A DNA stretch of 54,068 nucleotides from Gammaproteobacteria bacterium (GTDB lineage: Bacteria > Pseudomonadota > Gammaproteobacteria > Arenicellales > Poriferihabitantaceae): contig JAUILZ010000023.1 in NCBI GenBank assembly GCA_030432755.1, positions 1-54,068 on the forward strand, written 5' to 3'. This document shows, piece by piece, positions 20,103 to 30,254 of the stretch. The first letter of the stretch is position 1, and every line of letters begins with the position of its first letter. A program made the position numbers and the translations under genes. The notes below the pieces were generated by a model that ran no database searches, was not told the origin of the DNA, and was given only the letters and a program-made list of their open reading frames with translations.

Positions 20103-21389
20103 TCACGGGCTCACCGGCGGCGGCGGCGCCATTGGTGGTGGTGGAGGCGGCGGAGGCGCGGGTGGCGGCGGCGGTGGCGGCGGCGGCGTGGGTGGGGGCG
20201 GCGTTGGCGGTGGAGGCGGCGGTGGGGGCGGGCCACCGGGATTGCCCGGACGCTGATCAGCGCCGGTGATCGAATCGATGCCGGGCACCGCACCCTCCCC
20301 TTCGCCGGCAATCAGCCGCGCGCAGCCGGACAACTGTAGCGGGCGCTCGGCAGGCTGGTAGAAAAACGCGATCGGGACCGAGGTCTGTCCCAGGGACTCG
20401 GCTACCGCGACCCGCTCGGCGGAATTGTGCAGGTTGAGCTGGTTACCGCCCAAGAGCAGCGAAACCGGGAAACTGAAGCCGTTCTGCCGGATATCGTCCT
20501 CGATCTCTTGCCACAGTCCGGGATCCACGTCCTCGCGTTCCGGAATATCCGCGTGTGACTTGATGTCCTCGATGGAGATCGACTCATTGTAGTCGCCGGA
20601 TTTCCAGTTGGGCGGCGGGCTTACCTTGACGTTATCTGCCGAATGCGCCTCGATGATGGCATCTGCCGGACTGTCGCCAGTGAAATCGCTCGACGGTACG
20701 GTGCCCCCACGGTAGTAGTGGAACACCACCGGCACGCTTTCCTCGCCGTTCTGCTGCGCCTGCGCGAGCCGGCCGAGGTTGTCATCTACGACAACGCGAC
20801 TGCCCTCGGTATAGAGCGACACGAACACCGCGTCGGGTACGGGATGATCCCGCACCGGCAGGACCCGGTACCAGTAACTGTCGGGGCTGCCCAGGGAGAG
20901 GAGTTCGCTGACCGGGTAACTGCCATGGCTGTCATTCCCGTCCAGGCGGTTCACCTCGTGACCGTCCTCGAAGAACATGCGCGCTGCTTCTGCGACGGAC
21001 GCGGGCTGCACGTCACTGCCCGCAAACGTGTTCCACTCGCGAATCGGCTGGTGGCTGTTGCCGAGACAGGCCGAATTCGGTAGTCCGGAGAGCATGTTGA
21101 GCGCCGCGTGGCGGAATTCCGCCTCGCGGTCCGGATCGGCGTTTACCGCGGCGTCGACGATGCGAAAGATCGCATTGCCGTTGGCCACCTCGTGATTGAA
21201 GATCGGTTCCGGCGCATAGCCGCTACCGAGCAGGCGGGCGACGTTGGTATACATCGCCTCCTGCGCCTGGGCCACGCCGAGCCCGGACAACAGTCCGGAT
21301 AGCGCGAAGATGATCGCCGGCCTCCGTAAGGGTGCACGAACAAGCGCACGCCCGTGACGAACCCGGGGACTCCTGGTTCTTACTCGCAA
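20103..21389 (-). CDS. Exported protein of unknown function with polyproline C-terminal tail
   Basis: First gene of the exopolysaccharide operon. A signal peptide is visible (PAIIFALSGLLSGLGVAQAQ at about residues 25-44), followed by a unique domain of about 340 residues. That domain is rich in acidic and aromatic residues and contains PNSACLGNSHQPIREW, VVFHYYRGGT and a single further Cys in LSGCARLIAG. The last 44 codons are almost all proline, in runs of 8-9 broken by Thr, Ala and Met. I recognise no family. I chose the TTG at 21389 because GGAGGTGG lies eight bases upstream; a GTG at 21440 is possible. It is probably periplasmic or surface-exposed, with the tail perhaps spanning or binding the cell wall. 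Confidence 0.75.
   Translation of the reverse strand: MRVRTRSPRVRHGRALVRAPLRRPAIIFALSGLLSGLGVAQAQEAMYTNVARLLGSGYAPEPIFNHEVANGNAIFRIVDAAVNADPDREAEFRHAALNMLSGLPNSACLGNSHQPIREWNTFAGSDVQPASVAEAARMFFEDGHEVNRLDGNDSHGSYPVSELLSLGSPDSYWYRVLPVRDHPVPDAVFVSLYTEGSRVVVDDNLGRLAQAQQNGEESVPVVFHYYRGGTVPSSDFTGDSPADAIIEAHSADNVKVSPPPNWKSGDYNESISIEDIKSHADIPEREDVDPGLWQEIEDDIRQNGFSFPVSLLLGGNQLNLHNSAERVAVAESLGQTSVPIAFFYQPAERPLQLSGCARLIAGEGEGAVPGIDSITGADQRPGNPGGPPPPPPPPPTPPPPTPPPPPPPPPAPPPPPPPPMAPPPPVSP
20106..20237 (-). repeat. GGN/CCN triplet repeat coding for the polyproline tail
   Basis: About 130 bases made almost only of CCN codons on the minus strand (GGN on the plus strand), with third-base variation. It encodes the proline-rich end of the exported protein. 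Such tracts can change length by slippage and are prone to assembly error; their translation normally depends on EF-P. Confidence 0.9.
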
Positions 21390-21510
21390 AGTATTTTCCA
21401 CCTCCGCCGGCACGACATTGATTTGTAATTTGGGCGCCACCGGAGTTTGCCTGCATTATGTACCTGGCAAGAATCCCCGACGGCCACCGCTTCGGTGCCG
21501 GAACCCGAAA

Positions 21511-21519
21511 ATTTTAGCA
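21511..21519 (-). promoter_or_regulatory. Extended -10 promoter candidate for the EPS operon
   Basis: The minus strand reads TGCTAAAAT, an extended -10 element (TGn plus a TATAAT-like hexamer), with no good -35. Transcription would start near 21504, leaving a leader of about 115 bases before the TTG start at 21389. A weak -35 together with the upstream direct repeats would suit an activator-dependent promoter. Confidence 0.4.
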
Positions 21520-21651
21520 GAGATCTACCAGGCAAAGATACAACCCGGGCCCGCAATCGATTCATGCGGCTCCGGCCGGTGGTCCCCCCCCTCATCGCAC
21601 GATCATCCCATGCCTGGGCACGATCGACGTGTCGAATCTGCAGTATTTTCG

Positions 21652-21687
21652 CATTGAAAACAGCAACTTTAAAGCCCTGTTTCAATG
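21652..21687 (-). other. Hairpin just after serS
   Basis: CATTGAAAACAG (21652-21663) can pair with CTGTTTCAATG (21677-21687) with one bulged A, around a 13-base loop. It lies 12 bases past the serS stop on the transcribed strand but has no T run after it. It could end or slow serS transcription or protect the 3' end. Function uncertain. Confidence 0.4.
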
Positions 21688-21698
21688 ACTATTATTCG

Positions 21699-23417
<1,719 letters not shown>

Positions 23418-23421
<4 letters not shown>

Positions 23422-24788
23422 TTATCTGACCTGCCAGCGGCGCGGTGCCGGCGCCGCAGCTCGGCCAGTTTCTCGGCGATGCGCTGCTCCAGCCCCTGAT
23501 TGCCGGGCTGGTAGAACTCCGGCTGCCCCAGCTCCCCGGGGAAATAGCTTTGCCCCGCGGAGAACACGTCCTCCTCGTCGTGGGCGTAGCGATAGCCGGC
23601 CCCGTGACCGAGCTCCTTCGCCAGCTTCGTGGGAGCATTCCGGATATGCAGGGGAACCGGCGCGTCGGGATGATCCGCCGCGGCCTTGCGCGCGAGCTTC
23701 TGCGCCCTGTACACCGCATTGCTCTTCGCGCAGACCGCGAGATAGATCGCCGCGTGGGTGATCGCGAGCTCGCCTTCCGGCGATCCCAGCCGGTCGAAGG
23801 TTTCCCAGGCATCCAGGGTGATCGCCAGCGCGCGCGGATCGGCATTGCCCACGTCCTCGCTCGCCACCCGGAGCAGGCGCCGGAGCACGTAATGCGGGTC
23901 ACAACCACCGAGCAGCATGCGTTCGAGCCAGTAGGCGGTGGCGTCCGGGTCGGAACCACGGATGGACTTGTGCAAAGCCGAGATCTGGTCGTAGAAATGA
24001 TCGCCGCGCTTGTCGAAATGCACCCGGCGATCGGTAACCACGCGGCGGATCAGCTCCAGCGTCAGGCGACCGCCGCCCTCCCCCCCGGCACCGTCCTCGC
24101 GCGCGACATCCGCCGCGGTTTCCAGAAATCCCAGGGCGCGGCGCGCATCGCCGCCACCGGCCACGGCGAGAAACTCCACCGCATCGTCATCGATGGCCAG
24201 ACCAAGATTGCCCAGGCCAGAATCCGTATCCTCCACCGCGCGCCGTACCAGCGTTGCGATGTCCTCCACCGACACCGGCTGCAGCAGGTAGACCCGGGAA
24301 CGCGACAGCAGCGCATTGTTGAGCTCGAAGGCCGGGTTCTCCGTGGTGGCGCCGACGAACACGATCACGCCGCTCTCGATATGTGGCAGGAAGGCATCCT
24401 GCTGCGCCTTGTTGAATCGGTGCACCTCGTCGACGAACAGGAGCACCTGGCCGCCCGCGTCGTGGAGTTGCGCGGCGTGGGCCACCGCCTTGCGGATGTC
24501 CTGTACCCCGCTGGTGACCGCGGACAGCGTCTGCATTTCCGCGCCACCGTGCTCCGCAAGCATCCTCGCCAGGGTGGTCTTGCCGCTACCGGGAGGTCCC
24601 CACAGGATCATCGAATGCAATTGCCCGCCCTCGAGCACGCGGCGCAACGGCTTGCCCGGACCGAGCAGGTGTTGCTGGCCCACGAACCCGGCCAGGTCCC
24701 GCGGTCGCATCCGCTCCGCGAGCGGGGTGATCGCCTGGCCAGAGGAGAACAGCGCGGGCTCCACGGTATTCACCGCCGGGTGCAGCAA
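23418..24788 (-). CDS. rarA: Replication-associated recombination protein A (MgsA/WRNIP1 family AAA ATPase)
   Basis: This 456-residue AAA+ ATPase acts at stalled replication forks. It has Walker A (GPPGSGKTTLARML near residue 65), Walker B (LLFVDEVHRFNKAQQDAF), sensor 1 (VGATTENPAFELNNALLSR) and an arginine-finger region. The C-terminal tetramerisation domain contains VGNADPRALAITLDAWE and LPVPLHIRNAPTKL-type sequence. The beginning, with LAERMRPRDLAGFVGQQHLLGPGKPL, is typical of the family. It follows lolA by four bases and overlaps crcB. Confidence 0.97.
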
Positions 24789-24792
24789 ATCT

Positions 24793-25425
24793 TTAGTTGC
24801 CGGATTCGTCGATGACGTCGACGCCCAGGGGCGGCAGGAAATCGAATACCCGGTCGTCGATGGGCTCGTTCTCCTTCAGGTCGACGAAGCTCATCCGGGT
24901 CCGCTGGCCGAGGGTATCCACCAGCTCCATCAGGCGCAGGCGATTGTCCTCGAAGCCGATGCGCACCTCGGTGAAGCTGCTGTCCTCGTCCAGCGGGATG
25001 AGGTTCACCCAGTCGAAGCGGCCCTGGGTACCGATGTCGATGATGGTGTAGTTTTTCTCGGTGTCCTCTGCGCCGGCCAGCAGGATCGCCGGGGTCCGGC
25101 CGAGCGCCGTGCGCTGGTCGCGCACGGTGACCTGCTCGAGCTCGATGTCGTAGATCCACACCCGTTCACCGTCGCCGACGATTTCCTGCGCGTCCGGTGG
25201 ATCGTAGTCCCAGCGGAACTTGCCCGGGCGCTTGATCCAGACCCGACCGCGACCATCGTCAAGACTCTGCAGGGATTCGTCAAGAACCTGCTGGCCGAAG
25301 TTGGCCTCGAAGGTCTGGATCTCTTCGAAGAAGTATCGCAGCGAGTCGAGTCCCGGACTCGCCAACGCTCCCATGCTCGCCAGCGCGCAGGCTGACGCCG
25401 CCAACCATTTCATCAGTATCGTCAT
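24793..25425 (-). CDS. lolA: Outer-membrane lipoprotein carrier protein LolA
   Basis: This 210-residue periplasmic chaperone carries lipoproteins from LolCDE to LolB at the outer membrane. The signal peptide is MTILMKWLAASACALASMGALA, cut before SPGLDSL. The mature part shows the LolA pattern: a hydrophobic half-barrel, GRVWIKRPGKFRWDYDPP near residue 75, GRTPAILLAG and a C-terminal FDFLPPLGVDVIDE. The start could also be the ATG at 25413 (MKWLAAS). It sits between ftsK and rarA as in many gammaproteobacteria and probably shares their transcript. Confidence 0.96.
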   Translation of the reverse strand: MTILMKWLAASACALASMGALASPGLDSLRYFFEEIQTFEANFGQQVLDESLQSLDDGRGRVWIKRPGKFRWDYDPPDAQEIVGDGERVWIYDIELEQVTVRDQRTALGRTPAILLAGAEDTEKNYTIIDIGTQGRFDWVNLIPLDEDSSFTEVRIGFEDNRLRLMELVDTLGQRTRMSFVDLKENEPIDDRVFDFLPPLGVDVIDESGN

Positions 25426-25471
25426 GTGTTCACAGTAGCCGAAGTGTTGCCATACGCGGCCGCGCACCGGG

Positions 25472-27802
25472 TCAGTCCCCGGGAGGCTCCGGTGCGAGCA
25501 CTTCCCGCTTGCCATTATCCGCGGGCGATACCACGCCCGCCTCCTCCATGGTCTCGATCATGCGCGCGGCGCGGTTATAACCCACCCGGAGCGCGCGCTG
25601 CACCGCGGAGATGGACGCCTTGCGGCTCTCTGTCACGAAGCGGACCGCGTCGTCGTACAGCGGATCGGACTCACCATCACCGTCGGCGTCAGCGAAGGGA
25701 CTCCCGGCTCCACCGCCCGCGTCGCCGCCACCTTCCGTGACCTCGTCCACGTAGACCGGCGCGCCGCTGCGCTTGAGGTCCGCCACCACGCGCGAGACCT
25801 CCTCGTCGGAGACGAAAGAGCCGTGTACCCGCTGGGTGAATCCGCTGCCGGGCGGCAGGAACAGCATGTCGCCCTGGCCTAGAAGAGATTCCGCACCCAT
25901 GGAATCGAGCACCGTGCGCGAATCCGCGCGGCTCGAGACCTGGAACGCGATCCGCGTCGGCACGTTGGCCTTGATCAGGCCGGTGACCACGTCCACCGAG
26001 GGTCGCTGGGTAGCGAGCACCAGATGGATACCGGCGGCGCGCGCCCGCTGGGCGATGCGGATGATGATCTCCTCGATCTTCTTGCCCGCGACCATCATCA
26101 GGTCGGCCAGTTCGTCGACGATGACGACCACGTAAGGCAACGTTTCCAGGTAGACCGGTTCCTCACCCTCGTCCAGGTCCAGGGTCGTATCCACCAGCGG
26201 TTCGCCCGCCTTGCGCGCGGCTTCCACCTTCTTGTTGTAGCCGGCGATGTTGCGCACGCCGATCTCCGCCATCACGCGGAAGCGCCGGTCCATCTCTGTG
26301 ATGCACCAGCGAAGCGCGTTGGCGGCCTTGTTCATGTCGGTCACCACCGGCGCCAGCAGGTGTGGGATGCCGTCATAGACCGAGAGTTCAAGAAACTTGG
26401 GATCCACCATGATGAGTCGCACCTGCTCCGGCGTGGACTTGTACACCAGGCTCAGGATCAGGGCATTGATGCATACCGACTTGCCCGATCCGGTGGTACC
26501 GGCGATGAGCACGTGAGGCATCTTGATCAGGTCGGCGATCACCGCGTTGCCGGCGATGTCCTTGCCGAGGACCATCGTCAGCGGCGAGGTGCTTTTCTCG
26601 AATTCCGGTGACGCGAGGCCCTCCACCAGGCGCACGATCTCCCGGTTCTGGTTGGGCACCTCGATGCCCATGGCGTTCTTCCCGGGAATGTTCTCCACCA
26701 CGCGCACGCTGTCCACCGTCAGCGAGCGCGCGAGATCGCGCGCGAGACCGACGATCTGGCTCGCCTTGATACCGGGCGCCGGCTGGATCTCGAAGCGGGT
26801 GATCACCGGACCGGGCTGCACCGCCTCGACGGTGATGTCGACGTTGAAGTCCTTGAGCTTCTTTACCAGCAACTGGGACATCGATTCCAGCGCCTCGCGC
26901 GAGAAGCCGGTGCCGTCATCGCTGGGCGTCTCCAGCAGCGACAGGGTTGGCAGTTCGCCGCCCCCCGGTCCGCCCTGGAACAGGTTCGACTGGCGCTCCT
27001 TGCGCGGAGCGGGCGCTTCGGTCTGCGCCTGGATACGCGGCTCGATGCGCGGCGGGCTTTTCTCCGCGATCACGCTGCGAATCTCCTTGACCGACTCCTC
27101 GCGCTCGCGCCTGACCCGGGCGCCCTTGCGCCGGTCGCCGCGTTCCTCGAAGCGCGAACCGATCCAGCCAACGAGCGCGAATGCCTGGTAGCCAATGCGA
27201 TCCATGAGCCTGAACCAGGACACGTGGGTGACCAGGGTAATGCCGGTAATCAACAGCGCGAGCAGAATCAGCGTCGCCCCCATGGCGCCGAAATTGGCGC
27301 TGAACGCGGTCGCGGAATAGTGGCCGAGGATGCCGCCGGCGGCGTAGACCGCGTCCGGGCGGGTGAAGGGAAAGTACAGCTGCTCGAGGCCGCAGGCGCC
27401 CGTCATGCCGAGTACGAATCCCGTGGCCGGCAACAGAAACGAGTAGAGGCTTGCGCCTTCCTTGTCCGCGCCCTGCCGGTAGAGCCGCCAGCCGAGGGCG
27501 GCGCAGAGCAGCAGCAGCAGGTAGGCCATGCGGCCGAACAGGTTGAACATCACGTCCGCGAACCATGCGCCTACCCTGCCGCCCCAGTTGGCGATGTCCA
27601 CGCTGCCGCCGGTATGACTCGGCCCGGGGTCCGTGGGCGACCAGGACAGCAGACAGATGAACAGGTAGCCGGCGAAGCCGATGATCGCGAGGAGACCTGT
27701 TTCGCGCAGCAGCCTGCCCAGGTTGCCGGGAAGGGAGAATGAGGGCTCGGAACTTCCCGCATTCGACTTCGCGGAAGATTTTTTACTGCGGGAGGCTGGC
27801 AC
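25472..27802 (-). CDS. ftsK: DNA translocase FtsK
   Basis: This 776-residue divisome protein pumps DNA at the septum and activates XerCD at dif. Four hydrophobic segments lie in the first 180 residues or so (first: LLAIIGFAGYLFICLLSW). A short charged linker follows. The motor has Walker A LIAGTTGSGKS (near residue 440) and Walker B YVVVIVDELADLMM. The C-terminal winged-helix gamma domain (AISAVQRALRVGYNRAARMIETME-like, about residues 700-760) reads KOPS sites. The GTG start lacks a clear ribosome site, but an in-frame TAG lies upstream. The linker is much shorter than in E. coli FtsK (1329 residues), as in many other bacteria. Confidence 0.97.
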   Translation of the reverse strand: MPASRSKKSSAKSNAGSSEPSFSLPGNLGRLLRETGLLAIIGFAGYLFICLLSWSPTDPGPSHTGGSVDIANWGGRVGAWFADVMFNLFGRMAYLLLLLCAALGWRLYRQGADKEGASLYSFLLPATGFVLGMTGACGLEQLYFPFTRPDAVYAAGGILGHYSATAFSANFGAMGATLILLALLITGITLVTHVSWFRLMDRIGYQAFALVGWIGSRFEERGDRRKGARVRREREESVKEIRSVIAEKSPPRIEPRIQAQTEAPAPRKERQSNLFQGGPGGGELPTLSLLETPSDDGTGFSREALESMSQLLVKKLKDFNVDITVEAVQPGPVITRFEIQPAPGIKASQIVGLARDLARSLTVDSVRVVENIPGKNAMGIEVPNQNREIVRLVEGLASPEFEKSTSPLTMVLGKDIAGNAVIADLIKMPHVLIAGTTGSGKSVCINALILSLVYKSTPEQVRLIMVDPKFLELSVYDGIPHLLAPVVTDMNKAANALRWCITEMDRRFRVMAEIGVRNIAGYNKKVEAARKAGEPLVDTTLDLDEGEEPVYLETLPYVVVIVDELADLMMVAGKKIEEIIIRIAQRARAAGIHLVLATQRPSVDVVTGLIKANVPTRIAFQVSSRADSRTVLDSMGAESLLGQGDMLFLPPGSGFTQRVHGSFVSDEEVSRVVADLKRSGAPVYVDEVTEGGGDAGGGAGSPFADADGDGESDPLYDDAVRFVTESRKASISAVQRALRVGYNRAARMIETMEEAGVVSPADNGKREVLAPEPPGD

Positions 27803-27829
27803 GTGGGTGCGGAAGAAAATCGTGGCCGG

Positions 27830-27838
27830 ATTCTATCA
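27830..27838 (-). promoter_or_regulatory. Extended -10 promoter candidate for ftsK
   Basis: The minus strand reads TGATAGAAT, an extended -10 motif, about 28 bases before the ftsK GTG. No consensus -35 is seen at 17 bases. If used, the ftsK mRNA leader would be only about 20 bases. It lies in the 118-base gap between rluC and ftsK, which holds nothing else recognisable. Confidence 0.4.
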
Positions 27839-27920
27839 CGCCACTTTCCCCTGACGCGCACCGGACAACGCTTCCCCGATACCGCGTTTACGGGGCCACG
27901 CAACGGACGCGAGATGCCGG

Positions 27921-28862
27921 TTACAACAGGTCGACAATGCGTTCCAGTGGTTCAGGCAGTGGCGCGTAGAGGTCCTGCTGCTGGTCGGTAACCGGATGGC
28001 GGATGCGCAGGCGCTCCGCATGCAGGAACAGGCGGCCGAGGCCGAGCTTGCGCAGCGATTCGTTGAACGCCGGGTCGCCATAGGTCCGGTCACCCGCGAT
28101 GGGGTGATTGATATGGGCCGCATGTACCCGGGCCTGGTGCATGCGACCGGTGAGAAGTTCCACCTCGGCCAGGGTGGTATCCCGCAAGGCCGTGCGCACG
28201 CCAAAGCGACTGTGCGCTTCCTGTCCAGCGGCATCCACGACCACGCGCCGGTACGCTTCGGCAGTGCGGGTCTGCGCAAGCGGCGCGGTCACGTTCAGCG
28301 GAGCCCCTTCAAGCTTGCCCCTGAGCAGGGCCAGGTAATGCTTGCGAATGCCGTCGCGTTCCACCAGTTGGCGTTGCAGCGCCACCAGCGCCGGGCGCGA
28401 TAACGCCAACATGAGGCAGCCGGAGGTCTCGCGGTCGAGACGATGCACGAGCTCCAGGAAGCCGAGTTCAGGGCGCAACTGGCGGAGCGCTTCCACCAGG
28501 CCAAAGGCCAGTCCACTACCGCCATGCACCGCGATGCCGGCGGGCTTGTTCACCACCAGCAGGTGGTCGTCCTCGAACAGCACCGGCACATGGTCGAGCA
28601 GGTTGTCCGGCACCACGGGCCTGCCGGCTTCGCTGTGACGAATCGGAGGAATGCGCACCCGGTCACCCTCCACCAGGTGGTAGGCCGGTTTTGCGCGCGA
28701 ACCGTTCACCCGCACCTCGCCCTTGCGCAGGGCGCGGTAGATACGCGTCTTCGGCACCCCCTTCAACTGGCGCAGGAGAAAATTGTCGATGCGCTGGCCC
28801 GCGTCGTCAGAACCCGCGGTCACCAGTCGGGCGCGGGGCCCACCGGACTCCTGCCTGGCCAT
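27921..28862 (-). CDS. rluC: 23S rRNA pseudouridine synthase RluC
   Basis: This 313-residue RluA-family enzyme isomerises uridines in 23S rRNA (positions 955, 2504 and 2580 in E. coli). An N-terminal S4 RNA-binding domain (residues about 18-75: AGQRIDNFLLRQLKGVPKTR) precedes the catalytic domain, which has the signature HRLDRETSG with catalytic Asp143. The QLKGVPK and VRVNGSRAKPAY pattern is closer to RluC than to RluA or RluD. The ATG has GGAG at a good distance. It lies 16 bases after the PuuB-like gene on the same strand, perhaps by chance. Confidence 0.93.
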   Translation of the reverse strand: MARQESGGPRARLVTAGSDDAGQRIDNFLLRQLKGVPKTRIYRALRKGEVRVNGSRAKPAYHLVEGDRVRIPPIRHSEAGRPVVPDNLLDHVPVLFEDDHLLVVNKPAGIAVHGGSGLAFGLVEALRQLRPELGFLELVHRLDRETSGCLMLALSRPALVALQRQLVERDGIRKHYLALLRGKLEGAPLNVTAPLAQTRTAEAYRRVVVDAAGQEAHSRFGVRTALRDTTLAEVELLTGRMHQARVHAAHINHPIAGDRTYGDPAFNESLRKLGLGRLFLHAERLRIRHPVTDQQQDLYAPLPEPLERIVDLL

Positions 28863-28878
28863 CTTTACTCCGGGAGTG

Positions 28879-30168
28879 TCAACGACAGTCCAGCAACCGA
28901 TGCCAGGCCATGGCCGCCATCAGCGAGGGCGTGTGCAACGCCGACCCGCCGGGAAACGGGCGGTGCGGTATCCGGCGAAAGCAATCGAGCCGCGAGGTGT
29001 CGCCGGTGACCGCGTCCGCCAGCAACGAACCCGCGTAGCCGGCAAGCGCCATGCCCTGTCCGGAGAACCCCTGGGCATAGTAGCCGCCGTCCGCCAACTG
29101 GCCGATATGGGGCGCGCGATTGCGGGTGATTGCGACGTATCCCCCCCAGGCATGGGCGACCGGCGCGCCGGCGATCTGGGGAAAAGCCCGCGCCAGGCGC
29201 CCGGCCAGCGATACCGCCACCCGCTTCGGCTCGAGCCCGCGGGTGGTCACCCGGCCACCGAAGAGCAGGCGGTGATCCCGGGTCAGGCGGTAGTAGTCGA
29301 GAACATGACTGGTATCGGACACCGCGGCATTACCGGCGATCAGGCTTTCGGCCACCCGTTCCCCGAGGGGCTCGGTGGCGATGATGCAGGTGCCCACCGG
29401 CATGATGGTGCGGCGCAGATCACGTTGCAGGTCCCCGATATAGGCATTGCAGCCGTAGATCACCTGGCCGCAGCGGATCTTCGCGCCGGCAAGCTGGACC
29501 TCGTATTCACCGCCACGGGAATGCACGGCTTCGACATGGGCGTCCTGGTACAGCTTGGCGCCGGCCGCCTGCGCCGCCAGGGACAGGCCGACGCTGTAGT
29601 TGAGCGGATGCAGGTGGCCGCTGCCGGGGTCACTGACTACCGCGCTGTAAAGCGGGGAATTCACCATGGCACGCGCCGCGGCGCCCTCGTGGTATTCCAG
29701 TACGCCGTAGCCATAAACCTTGTCGAGATGCTCGGCCCATTCGGCAAGTTCGCGCGCATGGCGCGGCTTGACCCCGACATGGTAGTAGCCCTGGGTCAGA
29801 TCGCACCGGATATCGTGACGCCGGATACGATCGCGGGTGAAATCCAGGGCGGCGAGACTGTGGTCCCAGAGTTCGCGCGCGGTATCCTGCCCCACCAGCT
29901 TCTCCAGCACCCGCGGATCACAGGAATAGCCGGCGATGATCTGCCCGCCACTGCGGCCCGAGGCGCCCCAGCCGTAGTGACGTGATTCGAGAAGGGTGAC
30001 GCTGACACCTTTTTCCGCGAGACAAAGCGCGGCGGCGCTGCCCGTCAGACCGCCACCAATGACCACCACGTCGGCGGCCAGGTCGCCCTCGGGGCGCGGG
30101 GCATCCACCCGGTATTCCCGCGTGGCCTCGTACCAGGAATCCGCGGTTTCACGATCTCGTTGGCGCAC
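28879..30168 (-). CDS. puuB: FAD-dependent oxidase, gamma-glutamylputrescine oxidase-like (PuuB)
   Basis: This 429-residue member of the DAO family has the FAD dinucleotide motif VVVIGGGLTGSAAALCLAEKG near residue 34 and GWGASGRSGGQIIAGYS near 67. The C-terminal FAD-contact region is WGGYVAITRNRAPHIGQL...YAQGFSGQGMALAGYAG. PuuB oxidises gamma-glutamylputrescine to the aldehyde with release of ammonia and H2O2. The divergent neighbour is a PuuA-like ligase, which makes that substrate, and this supports the assignment over a generic amine or glycine oxidase. The 86 bases between the two starts must hold both promoters. No PuuC or PuuD gene is in the window. Confidence 0.8.
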   Translation of the reverse strand: MRQRDRETADSWYEATREYRVDAPRPEGDLAADVVVIGGGLTGSAAALCLAEKGVSVTLLESRHYGWGASGRSGGQIIAGYSCDPRVLEKLVGQDTARELWDHSLAALDFTRDRIRRHDIRCDLTQGYYHVGVKPRHARELAEWAEHLDKVYGYGVLEYHEGAAARAMVNSPLYSAVVSDPGSGHLHPLNYSVGLSLAAQAAGAKLYQDAHVEAVHSRGGEYEVQLAGAKIRCGQVIYGCNAYIGDLQRDLRRTIMPVGTCIIATEPLGERVAESLIAGNAAVSDTSHVLDYYRLTRDHRLLFGGRVTTRGLEPKRVAVSLAGRLARAFPQIAGAPVAHAWGGYVAITRNRAPHIGQLADGGYYAQGFSGQGMALAGYAGSLLADAVTGDTSRLDCFRRIPHRPFPGGSALHTPSLMAAMAWHRLLDCR

Positions 30169-30254
30169 GTCAGGTATCCGGCGCGGTCATTGTCTGGCCG
30201 GCCGCTCGGGAAAACGATTATCATAGCTGCTCCTCCGGAACCTTCACAACACGC

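Larger units (their letters stand above)
21390..21698 (-). promoter_or_regulatory. Leader and upstream region of the EPS operon
   Basis: This 309-base gap between serS and the first exopolysaccharide gene holds no convincing coding frame. It is less GC-rich than its surroundings near 21640-21690 and 21500-21540. It contains an extended -10 promoter candidate (21511-21519), two direct copies of GCACGATC 21 bases apart (21597-21604, 21618-21625), a small palindrome TCGACGTGTCGA (21624-21635) and the hairpin at 21652-21687. The regulatory reading is inference. Confidence 0.5.

Noticed and set aside
21390..21698. Cyclic-di-GMP (GEMM) riboswitch or sigma-54 promoter in the EPS leader
   Set aside because: A stretch AGGCAAACTCCGG loosely recalls GEMM, but the remaining conserved core is missing. 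No GG-N10-GC element with the sigma-54 flanks was found.
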